A stretch of DNA of 64,000 nt from Campylobacter peloridis LMG 23910 (GCF_000816785.1 NZ_CP007766.1:186001-250000), one strand, 5' to 3'. Positions 28,059-37,043 are shown, counted from the first letter of the stretch. The notes: generated by a model from the sequence alone, not told the origin. Numbers and translations are program-made.

Positions 28059-28541
28059 ATGAAAGTTATGGTTATACAAGGCCCAAATATCAATATGCTT
28101 GGAGTGAGAGAAACTCACATTTATGGCAATATGAAAATGGAAGATATCCATGAACAAATGAAACAAGCTGCAAAACAAGCTAATGTAGAGATTGAATTTT
28201 TTCAAAGCAATTTTGAAGGCGAGTTGGTTGATAAAATTCAAGAATGTTTAGGAAGTGTTGATGGGGTGATTATTAATGCAGCTGCATATGCACATACTTC
28301 CATCGCAATACGCGATGCGATTGCGGCGATTAATATGCCTGTGATTGAAGTGCATATTAGCAATACTTACAGAAGAGAAGAATTTAGACAAAAAAGCATG
28401 ATAGCACCGGTGTGTGCAGGTAGTATAGTTGGTTTTGGTCCTTTTGGTTATCATATGGCTTTAATGGGACTTTTTCAAATTTTTGATCAAATTAATGCAT
28501 ATAAAGCAGCTCAAGCAAAAGCTCAACAAGCAAATCAATGA
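28059..28541 (+). CDS. aroQ: Type II 3-dehydroquinate dehydratase
   Basis: AroQ converts 3-dehydroquinate to 3-dehydroshikimate. The 160-residue protein has the type II signature [14 protein letters not shown] (about 4-17), [16 protein letters not shown] (about 76-91) and the catalytic-His segment EVHISN near 101. It overlaps the following peptidase gene by 4 nt and heads the operon that continues into flhF and fliA. Confidence 0.95.
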   Translation: MKVMVIQGPNINMLGVRETHIYGNMKMEDIHEQMKQAAKQANVEIEFFQSNFEGELVDKIQECLGSVDGVIINAAAYAHTSIAIRDAIAAINMPVIEVHISNTYRREEFRQKSMIAPVCAGSIVGFGPFGYHMALMGLFQIFDQINAYKAAQAKAQQANQ

Positions 28542-29563
28542 ATTTTATCTTAAAAAACGAAAATGCACTTTTTTATGAGTGTGGTTATTCTTGCGATAAT
28601 GCCTTGTTTTTAAAACTTGAAGATGAGGCATTTTTTATTACTGATGCAAGATATAGCTTTGAAGCTAGCGAAATGATAAAAAATGCTAGAGTAATTTTAG
28701 CACAAGATCTTTTTGCTAGTGCTAGAGAGCTTTTGGAAAAAACAGGGGTTGATAAAGTATGTTTTGATCCAAAAGAATTTAGCCATTTTGAGTTTAAAGA
28801 GCTTGGTAAAAGTGTAAATGTTGTTTTTGAAGAAAAATTAGATTTTAGTAAAAACAAACGCATTATAAAAAATGCCAAAGAATTACAGCTTTTACAAAAG
28901 GCTGTAAATTTTGGCAAAGAATGCTTTGAAGAATTTGCTAAATTTATCAGCCAAGAAGGCTATGGTAAAAGTGAAAGAGAATTGCATTTTAAAGCATGTG
29001 AAATTTTTCAAAAAAAAGGTGAGTTGGGGCTTTCTTTTTCACCTATTGTAGCTATTAATGAAAATGCAGCAAAAGCTCATGCTTTACCTAGTGATAAATG
29101 TTTAGAATATGGAGATTTGTTATTGGTTGATGCTGGGGTGGTTTATCAAAGATATTGTTCAGATAGAACTAGAACAGCTTGTTTTAATGAAAGTGGCATA
29201 GTATTTGATAAAGATAATCCTAGTTTTAAAAATAAAGAAATAAAAGAAATTTATGAAGTCGTAAAACAAGCTCAATTAAAAGCTATAGAAAAAGCAAAAA
29301 TTGGTATGAAAGCAAAAGAGCTTGATTTTATCGCAAGAGAAGTGATAAAAAATGCAGGCTTTGAAAAAGAATTTATCCATAGTTTAGGACATGGAGTAGG
29401 GCTTGATATACATGAGTTGCCAAATATTAGCCAAAGAAGTGATTATGAGTTAAAAGAGGGTATGGTTTTTACCATTGAACCTGGAATTTATATCAAAGAT
29501 AAATTAGGCATTAGGATAGAAGATATGATTTATCTTGATAAAGAAAAGGCAGTGGTGTTATAA
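28538..29563 (+). CDS. pepQ: M24 aminopeptidase (Xaa-Pro type)
   Basis: This 341-residue M24-family metallopeptidase probably removes N-terminal residues before proline. The five metal ligands are visible: Asp in [10 protein letters not shown] and in CSDRTRTA, His in [15 protein letters not shown], Glu in FTIEPGIY and in IRIEDMIYL. The N-terminal creatinase-like domain is shortened compared with enterobacterial PepP/PepQ. The symbol is family-level. It is coupled to aroQ by a 4-nt overlap. Confidence 0.82.
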   Translation: MNFILKNENALFYECGYSCDNALFLKLEDEAFFITDARYSFEASEMIKNARVILAQDLFASARELLEKTGVDKVCFDPKEFSHFEFKELGKSVNVVFEEKLDFSKNKRIIKNAKELQLLQKAVNFGKECFEEFAKFISQEGYGKSERELHFKACEIFQKKGELGLSFSPIVAINENAAKAHALPSDKCLEYGDLLLVDAGVVYQRYCSDRTRTACFNESGIVFDKDNPSFKNKEIKEIYEVVKQAQLKAIEKAKIGMKAKELDFIAREVIKNAGFEKEFIHSLGHGVGLDIHELPNISQRSDYELKEGMVFTIEPGIYIKDKLGIRIEDMIYLDKEKAVVL

Positions 29564-29564
29564 T

Positions 29565-30038
29565 TTGCTGGTTAAAGGAGCTAGAAGATTAGAAAAAATT
29601 TGTTTTTTTCCTTTTTACACAAAAGCAAAAAAAAGAGGAAAATATATAGCCATTGTAGGACTTGGGAGCAATATAGAAGATGAAAAAAAACGCTTTCGAG
29701 CTTTATTTAGGCTTTTAATGCAAGATAAACGCTTGCAAGTATTGCAAACATCGCCATTTTTAATAAACAAGGCTTTTGGTTTTGAAAATCAAAAGGATTT
29801 TACTAATGCAGTGATGATTGTTAGCACGAGTTTGCATGCAAGAGCACTTTTAAAAGTTTTATTTTTTTATGAATTTAAATTTAGAAGAAAAAGAACTTTT
29901 AAAAATGCTCCTAGAACACTTGATTTGGATTTATTATATTTTTCGAAGAAAGTGCGAAAAGATGAGTATTGCACGGTGCCTCATATAGGGGTAGATGATA
30001 GAATTAGTGTAACTTTGCCTTTAGGCTTGTTAAGATAA
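29565..30038 (+). CDS. folK: 6-hydroxymethyl-dihydropterin pyrophosphokinase
   Basis: FolK pyrophosphorylates the pterin precursor in folate synthesis. TTG at 29565, just after the pepQ stop, is preferred as start. An ATG at 29535 would extend the protein 10 residues back into pepQ with non-conserved sequence. Family motifs are GLGSNIEDEKKRF, FTNAVMIV, the ATP-binding FRRKRTFKNAPRTLDLDLLYF near the middle, and VPHIGVDDRISVTLPL. The basic N-terminal extension (KGARRLEKICFFPFYTKAKK) is typical of Campylobacter. Confidence 0.85.
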   Translation: MLVKGARRLEKICFFPFYTKAKKRGKYIAIVGLGSNIEDEKKRFRALFRLLMQDKRLQVLQTSPFLINKAFGFENQKDFTNAVMIVSTSLHARALLKVLFFYEFKFRRKRTFKNAPRTLDLDLLYFSKKVRKDEYCTVPHIGVDDRISVTLPLGLLR

Positions 30039-30046
30039 GGAAAAAT

Positions 30047-31429
30047 ATGGGACAATTGATTCATACTTTTACGGTTGAAAGCACAGATGAAATTATACCT
30101 AAGGTTAAACAAGATTATGGTGATAAAGCTTTAATTGTTACTAATAAACAAATTAGACCAAAAACTATCAACCAAAAACCTTTATACGAAGTTATAGTTG
30201 CTATAGAAGAAGCTGATTATGAAGAACACTTAAAGCAAAATAATCTTCCTATGCCACCTAAGAAAAAACCAAAAACAGCAAATTTTCCTGAAGCAAAAAT
30301 TCAAACTCCAGTGCAAGATACTGAAAAAAAAGAAGAAGATGTGGTATTGGATTTTTCTTCCAAAGCAAAACAAAAACCTATTAATCCTTATTTAAGCACT
30401 AGCAAAAAAGATGATAATTTTTTAAATTTAAAAAACAAACTTTCTCAAGTTAGTTCTGAAATCAATAAGGTTTCAAATTATCAAGATTTTTCTATGCCAA
30501 ATCAAAATTATGATAAAAAAATAGAAGCTTTTGAAAAACAAATGAATAAACTTAACGATAAAATGAATTTGCTTGTAGATATGATGTGGGATGATAAGGC
30601 AGAATCACGCAAAGAACTTGTAATACCGCCTGAATTTGCAAGTATTTATAAACAAGCTAAAGCAAGCGGTATGCAAGAAGCACATTTAGAAGCAATTATG
30701 AAAGCAACTATAGAAAATATGCCAAGCACTATGAAAGCTAATCAAGAAGCAGTGCAAAGGTATTTTTATTCACTTTTGCGTAATATGCTTCCTTGTCGTT
30801 TAGAAAGTGAAATCAAAAAGCAAAAAATTATGATGTTAGTAGGGCCAACTGGAGTGGGTAAAACTACAACTTTAGCAAAACTTGCTTTTCGCTATGCTTA
30901 TGGAGATAGACGCTATAAAACGGGCATTATCACGCTAGATACTTATAGAATAGGTGCAGTAGAACAGCTTTTTCAATATGCTAAGATGATGAAGCTTCCT
31001 ATTATAGATAGTATTGAACCAACTGATTTAGATGATGCAATAAGAAGTTTAAATACTTGTGAGATGATTTTGGTAGATACTACTGGAAATTCACAATATG
31101 ATAAAGCAAAACTTGAAAAAACTAAAGAATTTTTATCGCACTCTAATGCACAAATTGATGTAAATTTAGTTCTTTCAGCAAATACAAAATACGAAGATTT
31201 ACTAGAAACTTATAATAATTTTTCATTTTTAAATATAGATACTTTAATCATTACAAAATTCGATGAAACTAAAGTTTTTGGAAATGTATTTTCTTTGCTT
31301 TATGAAACTAGCACTCCAATGAGTTTTTTTTCTATAGGACAAGAAGTTCCTGATGATATAGAATTGGCCAATAGTGATTTTTTAGTGCGTTGTGTTTTAG
31401 AAGGCTTTAGAAGGGATGAAAATGAGTAA
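30047..31429 (+). CDS. flhF: Flagellar SRP-like GTPase FlhF
   Basis: FlhF is the SRP-type GTPase that sets polar flagellum placement and feeds into sigma54-dependent flagellar transcription in Campylobacter. The 460-residue protein has a basic, low-complexity B domain (to about 170), an N domain, and the G domain. Motifs are the P-loop VGPTGVGKTTTLAKL (about 265-279), LDTYRIGAVEQL, VDTTGNSQYD and ITKFDE. It overlaps flhG. Confidence 0.95.
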   Translation: MGQLIHTFTVESTDEIIPKVKQDYGDKALIVTNKQIRPKTINQKPLYEVIVAIEEADYEEHLKQNNLPMPPKKKPKTANFPEAKIQTPVQDTEKKEEDVVLDFSSKAKQKPINPYLSTSKKDDNFLNLKNKLSQVSSEINKVSNYQDFSMPNQNYDKKIEAFEKQMNKLNDKMNLLVDMMWDDKAESRKELVIPPEFASIYKQAKASGMQEAHLEAIMKATIENMPSTMKANQEAVQRYFYSLLRNMLPCRLESEIKKQKIMMLVGPTGVGKTTTLAKLAFRYAYGDRRYKTGIITLDTYRIGAVEQLFQYAKMMKLPIIDSIEPTDLDDAIRSLNTCEMILVDTTGNSQYDKAKLEKTKEFLSHSNAQIDVNLVLSANTKYEDLLETYNNFSFLNIDTLIITKFDETKVFGNVFSLLYETSTPMSFFSIGQEVPDDIELANSDFLVRCVLEGFRRDENE

Positions 31430-32285
31430 TCAAGCAGAAAAATTAAAAGATTTAATTAAAAATGAAAATTCCAATGCAAAACATACTCATTTTATTGCTG
31501 TTACAAGTGGAAAGGGTGGTGTTGGAAAAAGTACTTTTAGTGCTAATTTAGGTAATATCTTAGCTAAAAATGGCTATAAAGTGGGACTTTTTGATGCAGA
31601 TATAGGGCTTGCAAATTTAGATGTGATTTTAAATGTGCGTGTAGAAAAAAATCTTTTACATGTTTTAAAGGGTGAGTGTTCTTTAGAAGATATTTTAATA
31701 GAAGTAAAGCCAAATTTATGGCTTATACCAGGTGAAAGTGGCGATGAAATTTTAAAATACAATGATAAAAATATTTATGAAAGATTTTTAAATCAAACAA
31801 GTATTTTAGATGATTTAGATTTTTTAATCATTGATACTGGAGCAGGTATTGGCGGTAATATAGGAAATTTTTTGGAAATGTCTGATGAGGTTATAGTTAT
31901 CACCGTTCCTGATCCAGCAGCTATTACTGATGCATATGCAACTATAAAAACCACATCAAAAACTAAAGAAAATTTATTGATGGTATTTAATGTTGTAAAA
32001 AATGAAAACGAAGCTTTGAGAATTTTTGATAATATTAAAAAAGTAGCAGATATTAACATTAAACATGATTTGAAATTAGAATTTTTGGGTTTTTTAGGGC
32101 AAAGTAAAGATATAAGTTCTAGTATTAAAAAAAGAACTTTATTTAGCGATGATGATACCAATGCAAGTGATGAGCTAAAAACTATAGCTTCCAAGCTTTT
32201 GTATAGATTGGAACAAAAAGTGCTTAATAATGTCGGAGATAAAAGCATAATGAGTTTTTTCAAAAAGCTTTTAGATCGTTTTTAG
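31422..32285 (+). CDS. flhG: MinD-like flagellar number regulator FlhG
   Basis: FlhG is the ParA/MinD-type ATPase that limits flagellar number and regulates FlhF and FliM; in Campylobacter it also affects cell division. The ATG at 31422 is chosen because the AAGGG Shine-Dalgarno ends 6 nt upstream, whereas an in-frame ATG at 31416 abuts it. The deviant Walker A SGKGGVGKSTF is near residue 26, with DADIGLANLD and IDTGAGIG following. It overlaps flhF by 8 nt. Confidence 0.93.
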   Translation: MSNQAEKLKDLIKNENSNAKHTHFIAVTSGKGGVGKSTFSANLGNILAKNGYKVGLFDADIGLANLDVILNVRVEKNLLHVLKGECSLEDILIEVKPNLWLIPGESGDEILKYNDKNIYERFLNQTSILDDLDFLIIDTGAGIGGNIGNFLEMSDEVIVITVPDPAAITDAYATIKTTSKTKENLLMVFNVVKNENEALRIFDNIKKVADINIKHDLKLEFLGFLGQSKDISSSIKKRTLFSDDDTNASDELKTIASKLLYRLEQKVLNNVGDKSIMSFFKKLLDRF

Positions 32286-32299
32286 ATTGAGGGAAAAAA

Positions 32300-32659
32300 A
32301 TGAGACCAGAAAATTTTGTAGCTTTTTTTACAGTTTGTGGTTTTTTTATAGGCTTAATGTTTACTATAGTCAATATAGAAGATGCTGTAGAAATAGTTGT
32401 TTATACTTGTTTAATTACTTTTATATTCTATGTGTTAATTCATATTGTTATAATGATATTTGTAGATGTAAATAAAATTAGTGGTAGAAGTTTTAATAAA
32501 GAAAAATATGAAAATGATAACAATAGCTTTATAGCAGAATTAGCCGCAAGAGAAAAGAAAATGGATTATTTACTTGAGAAACTTCAAGAGGAGCGTGAGG
32601 ATCTTAAAAAACTTGAAACTTCTCATAAGAAAAAAAGTGTGAAACATGCAGCCGCATAA
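32300..32659 (+). CDS. Small membrane protein in the flagellar operon
   Basis: The function is not recognised. The 119-residue protein has two N-terminal transmembrane helices (about 6-25 and 31-56). A cytoplasmic, highly charged coiled-coil tail follows (FIAELAAREKKMDYLLEKLQEEREDLKKLE), ending KHAAA. It lies between flhG and fliA with a 14-nt overlap into fliA. Position is conserved in Campylobacter, so a flagellar or regulatory role is plausible but unproven. Confidence 0.75.
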   Translation: MRPENFVAFFTVCGFFIGLMFTIVNIEDAVEIVVYTCLITFIFYVLIHIVIMIFVDVNKISGRSFNKEKYENDNNSFIAELAAREKKMDYLLEKLQEEREDLKKLETSHKKKSVKHAAA

Positions 32660-33332
32660 TGCCTATGCTTCAGCATTGAAAAAAGAGCAAGATGATCTAG
32701 TGATATCTTATATGCCAGCTTTAAGAGCAATGGCATTTAGATTAAAAGAACGCTTGCCAGCTAGTATTGATGTTAATGATTTAATTAGTATAGGCGTAGA
32801 AGAAATGATTAAGCTTTCACGCCGCTATGACAAAGAACAAAATGATAATTTTTGGGGCTTTGCAAGAAAAAGAGTAAATGGAGCTATGCTTGATTATCTA
32901 AGAAGCTTAGATGTAATGAGTAGAAGCAATAGAAAAATCATCAAAGAAATTGATGCTATTGTTGATGAATTTTATCAAGAAAATGAAAAAGAACCTGATG
33001 ATGAATATTTAGCAAAAAGATTAAATTTAGAAGTAGAAAAGGTTAAAGAAGCAAGAGCAGCTCATGCTATATCGCTTGTAATGCCTTTAGATGAACAGCT
33101 AAATTGCTTCAATGATAGTAATATCATAGAACAAATAGAAAAAGAAGAACTAATAGAAAAAATTAATGCTGTTTTAGAAGAATTTAAAGAAAGAGAAAGA
33201 CTTGTAATCCAGCTTTATTATTATGAAGAATTAAATTTAAAAGAAATTGCAGAGGTTTTAGAGATTAGCGAATCAAGAATTTCACAAATTCATAAGCGTT
33301 TGCTAAAGAAAATTCGAGAAAGGCTAGTTTAG
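32646..33332 (+). CDS. fliA: RNA polymerase sigma factor sigma28
   Basis: FliA directs transcription of late flagellar genes such as flaA and is held by FlgM until the hook is complete. The 228-residue protein has sigma70 region 2 (YMPALRAMAFRLKERLPASIDVNDLISIGVEEMIKL, and FWGFARKRVNGAMLDYLRSLD). It also has region 4 with the helix-turn-helix NLKEIAEVLEISESRISQIHKRLLKKIRE at the C-terminus. Confidence 0.95.
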   Translation: MQPHNAYASALKKEQDDLVISYMPALRAMAFRLKERLPASIDVNDLISIGVEEMIKLSRRYDKEQNDNFWGFARKRVNGAMLDYLRSLDVMSRSNRKIIKEIDAIVDEFYQENEKEPDDEYLAKRLNLEVEKVKEARAAHAISLVMPLDEQLNCFNDSNIIEQIEKEELIEKINAVLEEFKERERLVIQLYYYEELNLKEIAEVLEISESRISQIHKRLLKKIRERLV

Positions 33333-33333
33333 T

Positions 33334-34425
33334 ATGGCTGAGATACTTTCACAAGAAGAAATTGATGCTCTCTTAGAAGTTGTAGATGATGATAGCGATG
33401 AAAGTGCTGCTTCGTCTAAATTAGAAGAAATAGAAGATAAAAGAGACATTGTTGTTTATGATTTTAAGCGTCCAAATAGGGTTTCTAAAGAACAGCTTCG
33501 CTCTATCAAAGGGATTCATGATAAGTTAGCAAGAAACCTTGCTTCGCAAATTTCATCTATGATGAGAAGTATAGTTGAGATTAAACTTCACTCAGTAGAT
33601 CAAATGACTTATGGTGAATTTTTAATGTCTTTGCCAAGTCCTACAAGCTTTAATGTATTTTCTATAAAACCTCTTGATGGAAATTGTGTTTTAGAGATAA
33701 ATCCAAGTATTGCTTTTCCTATGATAGATAGACTTTTAGGTGGGCAAGGAGAAAGTTTTGATACTTTAAGAGAGCTAACAGAAATCGAGCTTAATTTGCT
33801 TGATTCTATTTTGCGTATTATTATGCAAAGACTTAAAGAAAGTTGGATGAATGTAACTGAAATTTATCCAAGTGTGGAAGCTAAAGAATCAAGCCCAAAT
33901 GTTGTGCAAATTGTTTCGCAAAATGAAATTGTTATTATGGTGGTGATGGAGATTATCATCGGAAATTCAAGCGGTATGGTAAATATTTGCTATCCGGTTG
34001 TGCATTTAGAAAGTATATTAAGTCGTTTGGCAAATCGCGATATTATGATGGGTGAAACTAGTGCTAAAAAATCAAGAAATAAAGAGCTTAAAACTTTGAT
34101 TGGGCGTGCTGAAGTGATTTATGAAGCTATGCTTGGTAAAACATTTATCAATGTAAATGAATTTTTAGATCTAAAGCAAGGAGATATATTAAAACTTGAT
34201 AGAACTGCAGATGATAAAGCTATAGTAGCTATTGATAAAAAGGAAGTTTTTTTAGCACAAGTTGGGCTTCATAGATTTAGAAAGTCAATTAAAATTTTAG
34301 AACTTATCAAAACTGATAAGGATGAAATTAAAGAAATGCTTGAAAGATATGAAGATGAAAGAAGAGCAAAAGCAAATTCTTATAATGAAAATGAAGATAT
34401 AGAAGAGGAAGAAGATGATCAATGA
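33334..34425 (+). CDS. fliM: Flagellar motor switch protein FliM
   Basis: FliM forms the C-ring with FliG and FliN/FliY and binds phospho-CheY. The 363-residue protein has the N-terminal CheY-binding peptide LSQEEIDALLE, a CheC-like middle domain with VRLLGG-type LLGGQGESFD, and a C-terminal SpoA domain. It starts 1 nt after the fliA stop and overlaps fliY by 11 nt. The acidic tail (NEDIEEEEDDQ) is normal for the genus. Confidence 0.95.
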   Translation: MAEILSQEEIDALLEVVDDDSDESAASSKLEEIEDKRDIVVYDFKRPNRVSKEQLRSIKGIHDKLARNLASQISSMMRSIVEIKLHSVDQMTYGEFLMSLPSPTSFNVFSIKPLDGNCVLEINPSIAFPMIDRLLGGQGESFDTLRELTEIELNLLDSILRIIMQRLKESWMNVTEIYPSVEAKESSPNVVQIVSQNEIVIMVVMEIIIGNSSGMVNICYPVVHLESILSRLANRDIMMGETSAKKSRNKELKTLIGRAEVIYEAMLGKTFINVNEFLDLKQGDILKLDRTADDKAIVAIDKKEVFLAQVGLHRFRKSIKILELIKTDKDEIKEMLERYEDERRAKANSYNENEDIEEEEDDQ

Positions 34426-35257
34426 TTTTTTAGGCATATTTGTCAATGAATGTGTAAGTACTATAGAAGGTTTAACTGGAAAAAATGCCGAATTTAGCGA
34501 ATACTATGAGTATGATGTAAATTCTCAAGATTCTATGACTCCTCCGCTTGTTAGTGCAACTTTTAGTGTAAATAATGATATGAAAATCAAAGTATTAGCA
34601 AGTGCAGTTTTAATGAGTGCAATTGGCGAATGGATGATGGGAGAAGAAGAAATCTCTAAAAATAGCGAGTTAAACGAAGATGAGATGGATGCAGCTAAAG
34701 AAGCTATACAAAATATAATTTCTGCATTTTCTACTACCTTAGGTGCACAAAAAGAAATTCCAAAAATGGAATTTAGTTTAGATAGTTGTGAATTTGTAGC
34801 AGATACTTTAGAACTTGGCGGTTTTCATAAATTATATTTATACAATGTAAAAATTGCAGATTTAGAAGAAAAAGTTTCTTTGGTTTTTGATGAAAAAATT
34901 TACAAAGTTTTAACTAAGACTGATTTAGAAGAAATCGTTGCAACTCAAGATCAAGAAAGCTCTCATGAACACAAAGTTTTAGCTAATGTTGAAGAATTAA
35001 AAAATATCGGCTTAATCATGGATGTTCGTTTGCCTATAAGAGTGCGTATAGGTAGTAAAAAAATGCTTTTAAAAGATGTATTAACTATGGATATAGGCTC
35101 TGTTATAGAGCTTGATCAATTAGCAAATGATCCTTTAGAAATCTTAATAGGCGATAAAAAAATTGCTTATGGTGAAGTAGTGATAGTAGATGGAAATTTT
35201 GGAGTGCAAATTACTGAAATTGGCTCTAAAAAAGAAAGATTAGAACAATTAAGATGA
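34415..35257 (+). CDS. fliY: Flagellar switch protein FliY (FliN-like with CheC-type half)
   Basis: FliY is a C-ring component of Campylobacter and Helicobacter that coexists with FliN. The 280-residue protein has an N-terminal CheC-like domain and a C-terminal SpoA/FliN domain (VEELKNIGLIMDVRLPIRVRIGSKKMLLKDVLTMDIGS). It overlaps fliM by 11 nt and the LOG-family gene by 4 nt. Confidence 0.93.
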   Translation: MINDFLGIFVNECVSTIEGLTGKNAEFSEYYEYDVNSQDSMTPPLVSATFSVNNDMKIKVLASAVLMSAIGEWMMGEEEISKNSELNEDEMDAAKEAIQNIISAFSTTLGAQKEIPKMEFSLDSCEFVADTLELGGFHKLYLYNVKIADLEEKVSLVFDEKIYKVLTKTDLEEIVATQDQESSHEHKVLANVEELKNIGLIMDVRLPIRVRIGSKKMLLKDVLTMDIGSVIELDQLANDPLEILIGDKKIAYGEVVIVDGNFGVQITEIGSKKERLEQLR

Positions 35258-35889
35258 AAGAATACATCATTGAGGATATTTCTTATTTAAAAGAATTGGA
35301 AAAAATTCAAAAAGGTGTAACTTTTTTTGGTTCTGCTAGGTTAAAAGAAGACAATGAGTATTGCATTTTAGCTTCAAACTTGGCTAAAAAATTAGCAAAT
35401 GATGGCTATAGCATTATCAGCGGTGGAGGCGGTGGTATTATGCAAGCGGCTAATTATGGGGCTATACAGAGTAAAACTTCACATTTAAAATCTTTCGGAT
35501 TTAATATACATTTACCATTTGAGCAAAAAGCAAATGATTTTTTAGAGTATAATATCACCTTTAAGAGCTTAGCCATTCGCAAAATGGCTCTTATTCAAAA
35601 GAGTCTTGCTTTTGTGATTTTCCCAGGCGGCTTTGGGACATTAGATGAATTTTTTGAAATTCTTACTTTAAAGCAACTTAGTTTTAAAAAAGATGTTCCT
35701 ATCATTTTAGTTGGGCGAAAATTTTGGCATACTCTTGATGAATTTATCAAAACTTCTTTACTAGAGCTTGGAACTATATCAAAAAATGATGAGTTAAAGT
35801 ATAGTATAAGTGATGATTTAGATGAAATTATAAGAATGATAAAGGAAAAAGATGAAAATTCTTGTCGCAATGAGTGGGGGTGTAGATAG
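35254..35889 (+). CDS. LOG-family nucleotide phosphoribohydrolase
   Basis: This 211-residue Rossmann-fold protein belongs to the LOG (lysine-decarboxylase-like) family, many of which hydrolyse cytokinin-type or purine nucleoside 5'-monophosphates. The diagnostic [12 protein letters not shown] is at about 126-137, with [15 protein letters not shown] near 54. It is coupled to fliY by 4 nt and overlaps mnmA by 38 nt, the longest overlap in the operon. The physiological substrate is unknown. Confidence 0.83.
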   Translation: MKEYIIEDISYLKELEKIQKGVTFFGSARLKEDNEYCILASNLAKKLANDGYSIISGGGGGIMQAANYGAIQSKTSHLKSFGFNIHLPFEQKANDFLEYNITFKSLAIRKMALIQKSLAFVIFPGGFGTLDEFFEILTLKQLSFKKDVPIILVGRKFWHTLDEFIKTSLLELGTISKNDELKYSISDDLDEIIRMIKEKDENSCRNEWGCR

Positions 35890-36868
35890 CACGGTTACTG
35901 CTTATAAACTAAAACAAGCCGGACATGAAGTGCAAGGGTGTTATATGAAGCTTCATGGCAAGGCTAATTATCATGAAGAAAATATAAAAAAAGTAGAAAA
36001 GGTTGCCAAATTTTTAGGCATTGATTATCACATTTTAGACTTACAAGATGATTTTAAAAATCAAGTTTACATGCCTTTTGTAAATACCTACAAAGAAGGA
36101 AAAACGCCAAATCCTTGTGCTTTATGCAATCGCTTTATAAAGCTTGGAAAATTGTTAGAATTTGCAAAAAAACTTGGTTGTGAGAAGCTAGCCACAGGCC
36201 ATTATGCAAGAATAGAAAATAATTTAATAAAAACTGCAGTAGATGAGAGTAAAGATCAAAGTTATTTTTTGGCAAATGCAGATAAAGAAGCCTTAAAGTA
36301 TTTAATCTTTCCACTTGGAGAGATGAAAAAAGAAGATGTGAAAAAATTTGCTTCAACCATCGATGTTTTAAAATCTTTTGCCACTCAAAAAGAAAGCTCT
36401 GAAATTTGTTTTGTGGAAGATACTTATGTGCAAGTTTTAGATCAGTTTATGGATACTAAAATTCCAGGTATTGTAAGAGATAGTAGTGGCAAAGAAGTAG
36501 GAAAGCATGAGGGCTATATGCACTATACCATAGGTAAAAGAAGGGGTTTTGAAGTGCGTGGGGCACATGAGCCACATTTTGTATTAAAAATAGATCCTAA
36601 AAAAAATGAAATCATAGTGGGTAAAAAAGAAGAGCTTAAGATAAGCGAATTTAACCTTGATAGTATTAATTTATTTATCGATGCTAAAGAGTTAGATTGT
36701 GAAGTAAAAATACGCTATAGATCAAAATCAACCCCATGTAAAGTTTTGATTAATGAAGATAAAAGTGCAAAAATCATCTTACAAGAACCTGTTTATGGGC
36801 TTGCTAGCGGACAAATGGCGGTATTTTACGATAAAGATTTAGTGCTTGCAAGTGGATTTATAAAATAA
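35852..36868 (+). CDS. mnmA: tRNA 2-thiouridylase MnmA
   Basis: MnmA thiolates U34 of tRNA Lys, Glu and Gln. The 338-residue protein has the PP-loop [15 protein letters not shown] at the N-terminus, the catalytic Cys in [11 protein letters not shown] (about 88-98), the second catalytic Cys in SSEICFVED near 188, and [10 protein letters not shown]. It is the last forward gene before the toxin-antitoxin candidate, which converges on it. Confidence 0.93.
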   Translation: MKILVAMSGGVDSTVTAYKLKQAGHEVQGCYMKLHGKANYHEENIKKVEKVAKFLGIDYHILDLQDDFKNQVYMPFVNTYKEGKTPNPCALCNRFIKLGKLLEFAKKLGCEKLATGHYARIENNLIKTAVDESKDQSYFLANADKEALKYLIFPLGEMKKEDVKKFASTIDVLKSFATQKESSEICFVEDTYVQVLDQFMDTKIPGIVRDSSGKEVGKHEGYMHYTIGKRRGFEVRGAHEPHFVLKIDPKKNEIIVGKKEELKISEFNLDSINLFIDAKELDCEVKIRYRSKSTPCKVLINEDKSAKIILQEPVYGLASGQMAVFYDKDLVLASGFIK

Positions 36869-36869
36869 A

Positions 36870-36878
36870 GCCAAAGGG
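36870..36878 (-). other. 3' arm of the toxin-mRNA long-distance pairing
   Basis: On the minus strand this reads CCCTTTGGC. It is fully complementary to GCCAAAGGG in the predicted 5' leader (37019-37027); counting flanking bases the pairing reaches 11 bp with one G-U. In Helicobacter aapA mRNAs, pairing of the two ends keeps the full-length transcript untranslatable until its 3' end is trimmed. The same role is inferred here. Confidence 0.55.
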
Positions 36879-36889
36879 ATTGTTCTAAA

Positions 36890-36905
36890 CCCTGCTAAAG
36901 CAGGG
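36890..36905 (-). terminator. Hairpin just after the toxin ORF
   Basis: A perfect 6-bp GC-rich stem (CCCTGC / GCAGGG) with a TTTA loop on the minus strand begins 5 nt after the toxin stop codon. Only three T residues follow, so it is a weak intrinsic terminator at best. It could instead protect the mRNA 3' end. Confidence 0.5.
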
Positions 36906-36910
36906 GATAC

Positions 36911-36970
36911 TCAATAAGCCTTGACATAGCAAAGTGTTAAGAGTATAATTATAAGAACAATGTTGAGCAT
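36911..36970 (-). CDS. Candidate type I toxin peptide (19 aa, hydrophobic)
   Basis: The ORF encodes MLNIVLIIILLTLCYVKAY, a short hydrophobic peptide with one Lys near the end, of the size and character of membrane-acting type I toxins. Its Shine-Dalgarno (GGGAGGTGAG, 8 nt from the ATG) is one of the strongest in the window, which argues that so short an ORF is really translated. That RBS lies in the 3' arm of a GC-rich hairpin. An antisense promoter of perfect consensus lies inside the ORF. The peptide has no obvious sequence similarity to AapA1. Its architecture, not its sequence, is the basis of the call. It reads in the same direction as the XRE gene 143 nt upstream. Confidence 0.7.
   Translation of the reverse strand: MLNIVLIIILLTLCYVKAY
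36921..36949 (+). promoter_or_regulatory. Perfect sigma70 promoter for the antitoxin RNA
   Basis: TTGACA at 36921-36926 and TATAAT at 36944-36949 are separated by exactly 17 nt, the full E. coli consensus. Such a -35 box is rare in Campylobacter. It lies entirely within the toxin ORF on the opposite strand. It would start an RNA near 36956 heading across the toxin start codon and RBS. Confidence 0.85.
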
Positions 36971-36978
36971 TTAACTCA

Positions 36979-36994
36979 CCTCCCTTCTGGGCGG
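36979..36994 (-). promoter_or_regulatory. Hairpin that sequesters the toxin Shine-Dalgarno
   Basis: In the toxin mRNA CCGCCC pairs with GGGAGG across an AGAA tetraloop, with five GC pairs and one mismatch. The 3' arm is the Shine-Dalgarno itself, so ribosome access needs this hairpin to open. It has the expected form of an intrinsic translation block. Confidence 0.65.
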
Positions 36995-37000
36995 TAAATT

Positions 37001-37030
37001 AACGCTAAAGGGTTGCACCCCTTTGGCGTT
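37001..37030 (-). promoter_or_regulatory. 12-bp stem-loop in the toxin mRNA leader
   Basis: AACGCCAAAGGG pairs with CCCTTTAGCGTT around a 6-nt loop, with one G-U or A-C pair depending on strand. The 5' arm contains the GCCAAAGGG that also matches the mRNA 3' end. The sequence GGGTGCAAC occurs twice nearby, allowing a competing AAGGGT/ACCCTT stem. Switching between these pairings is an inference. Confidence 0.6.
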
Positions 37031-37043
37031 GCACCCTTGCGTA

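Larger units (their letters stand above)
36956..37035 (+). ncRNA. Candidate antisense antitoxin RNA
   Basis: This is a predicted RNA of about 80 nt from the perfect promoter at 36921-36949. It is complementary to the first codons, the Shine-Dalgarno and most of the 5' leader of the toxin mRNA. It contains two stem-loops, CCTCCC/GGGCGG at 36979-36994 and a 12-bp stem at 37001-37030 that may act as its 3' end. Both ends are estimates. The nested geometry matches IsoA RNAs of Helicobacter aapA loci. Confidence 0.65.

Noticed and set aside
36956-37035. Antisense RNA as a degenerate crRNA that would let Cas9 guard the toxin (CreTA-like)
   Set aside because: No stretch resembles the CRISPR repeat or the tracrRNA anti-repeat. 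Simple antisense pairing explains the geometry.
36890-37040. Known housekeeping RNA (SRP, 6S, tmRNA, RNase P) in the mnmA-cas9 gap
   Set aside because: None of the characteristic conserved motifs (GGAAGCAGC, GAGGAAAGUCC, tmRNA acceptor/tag) could be found, and the size does not fit.
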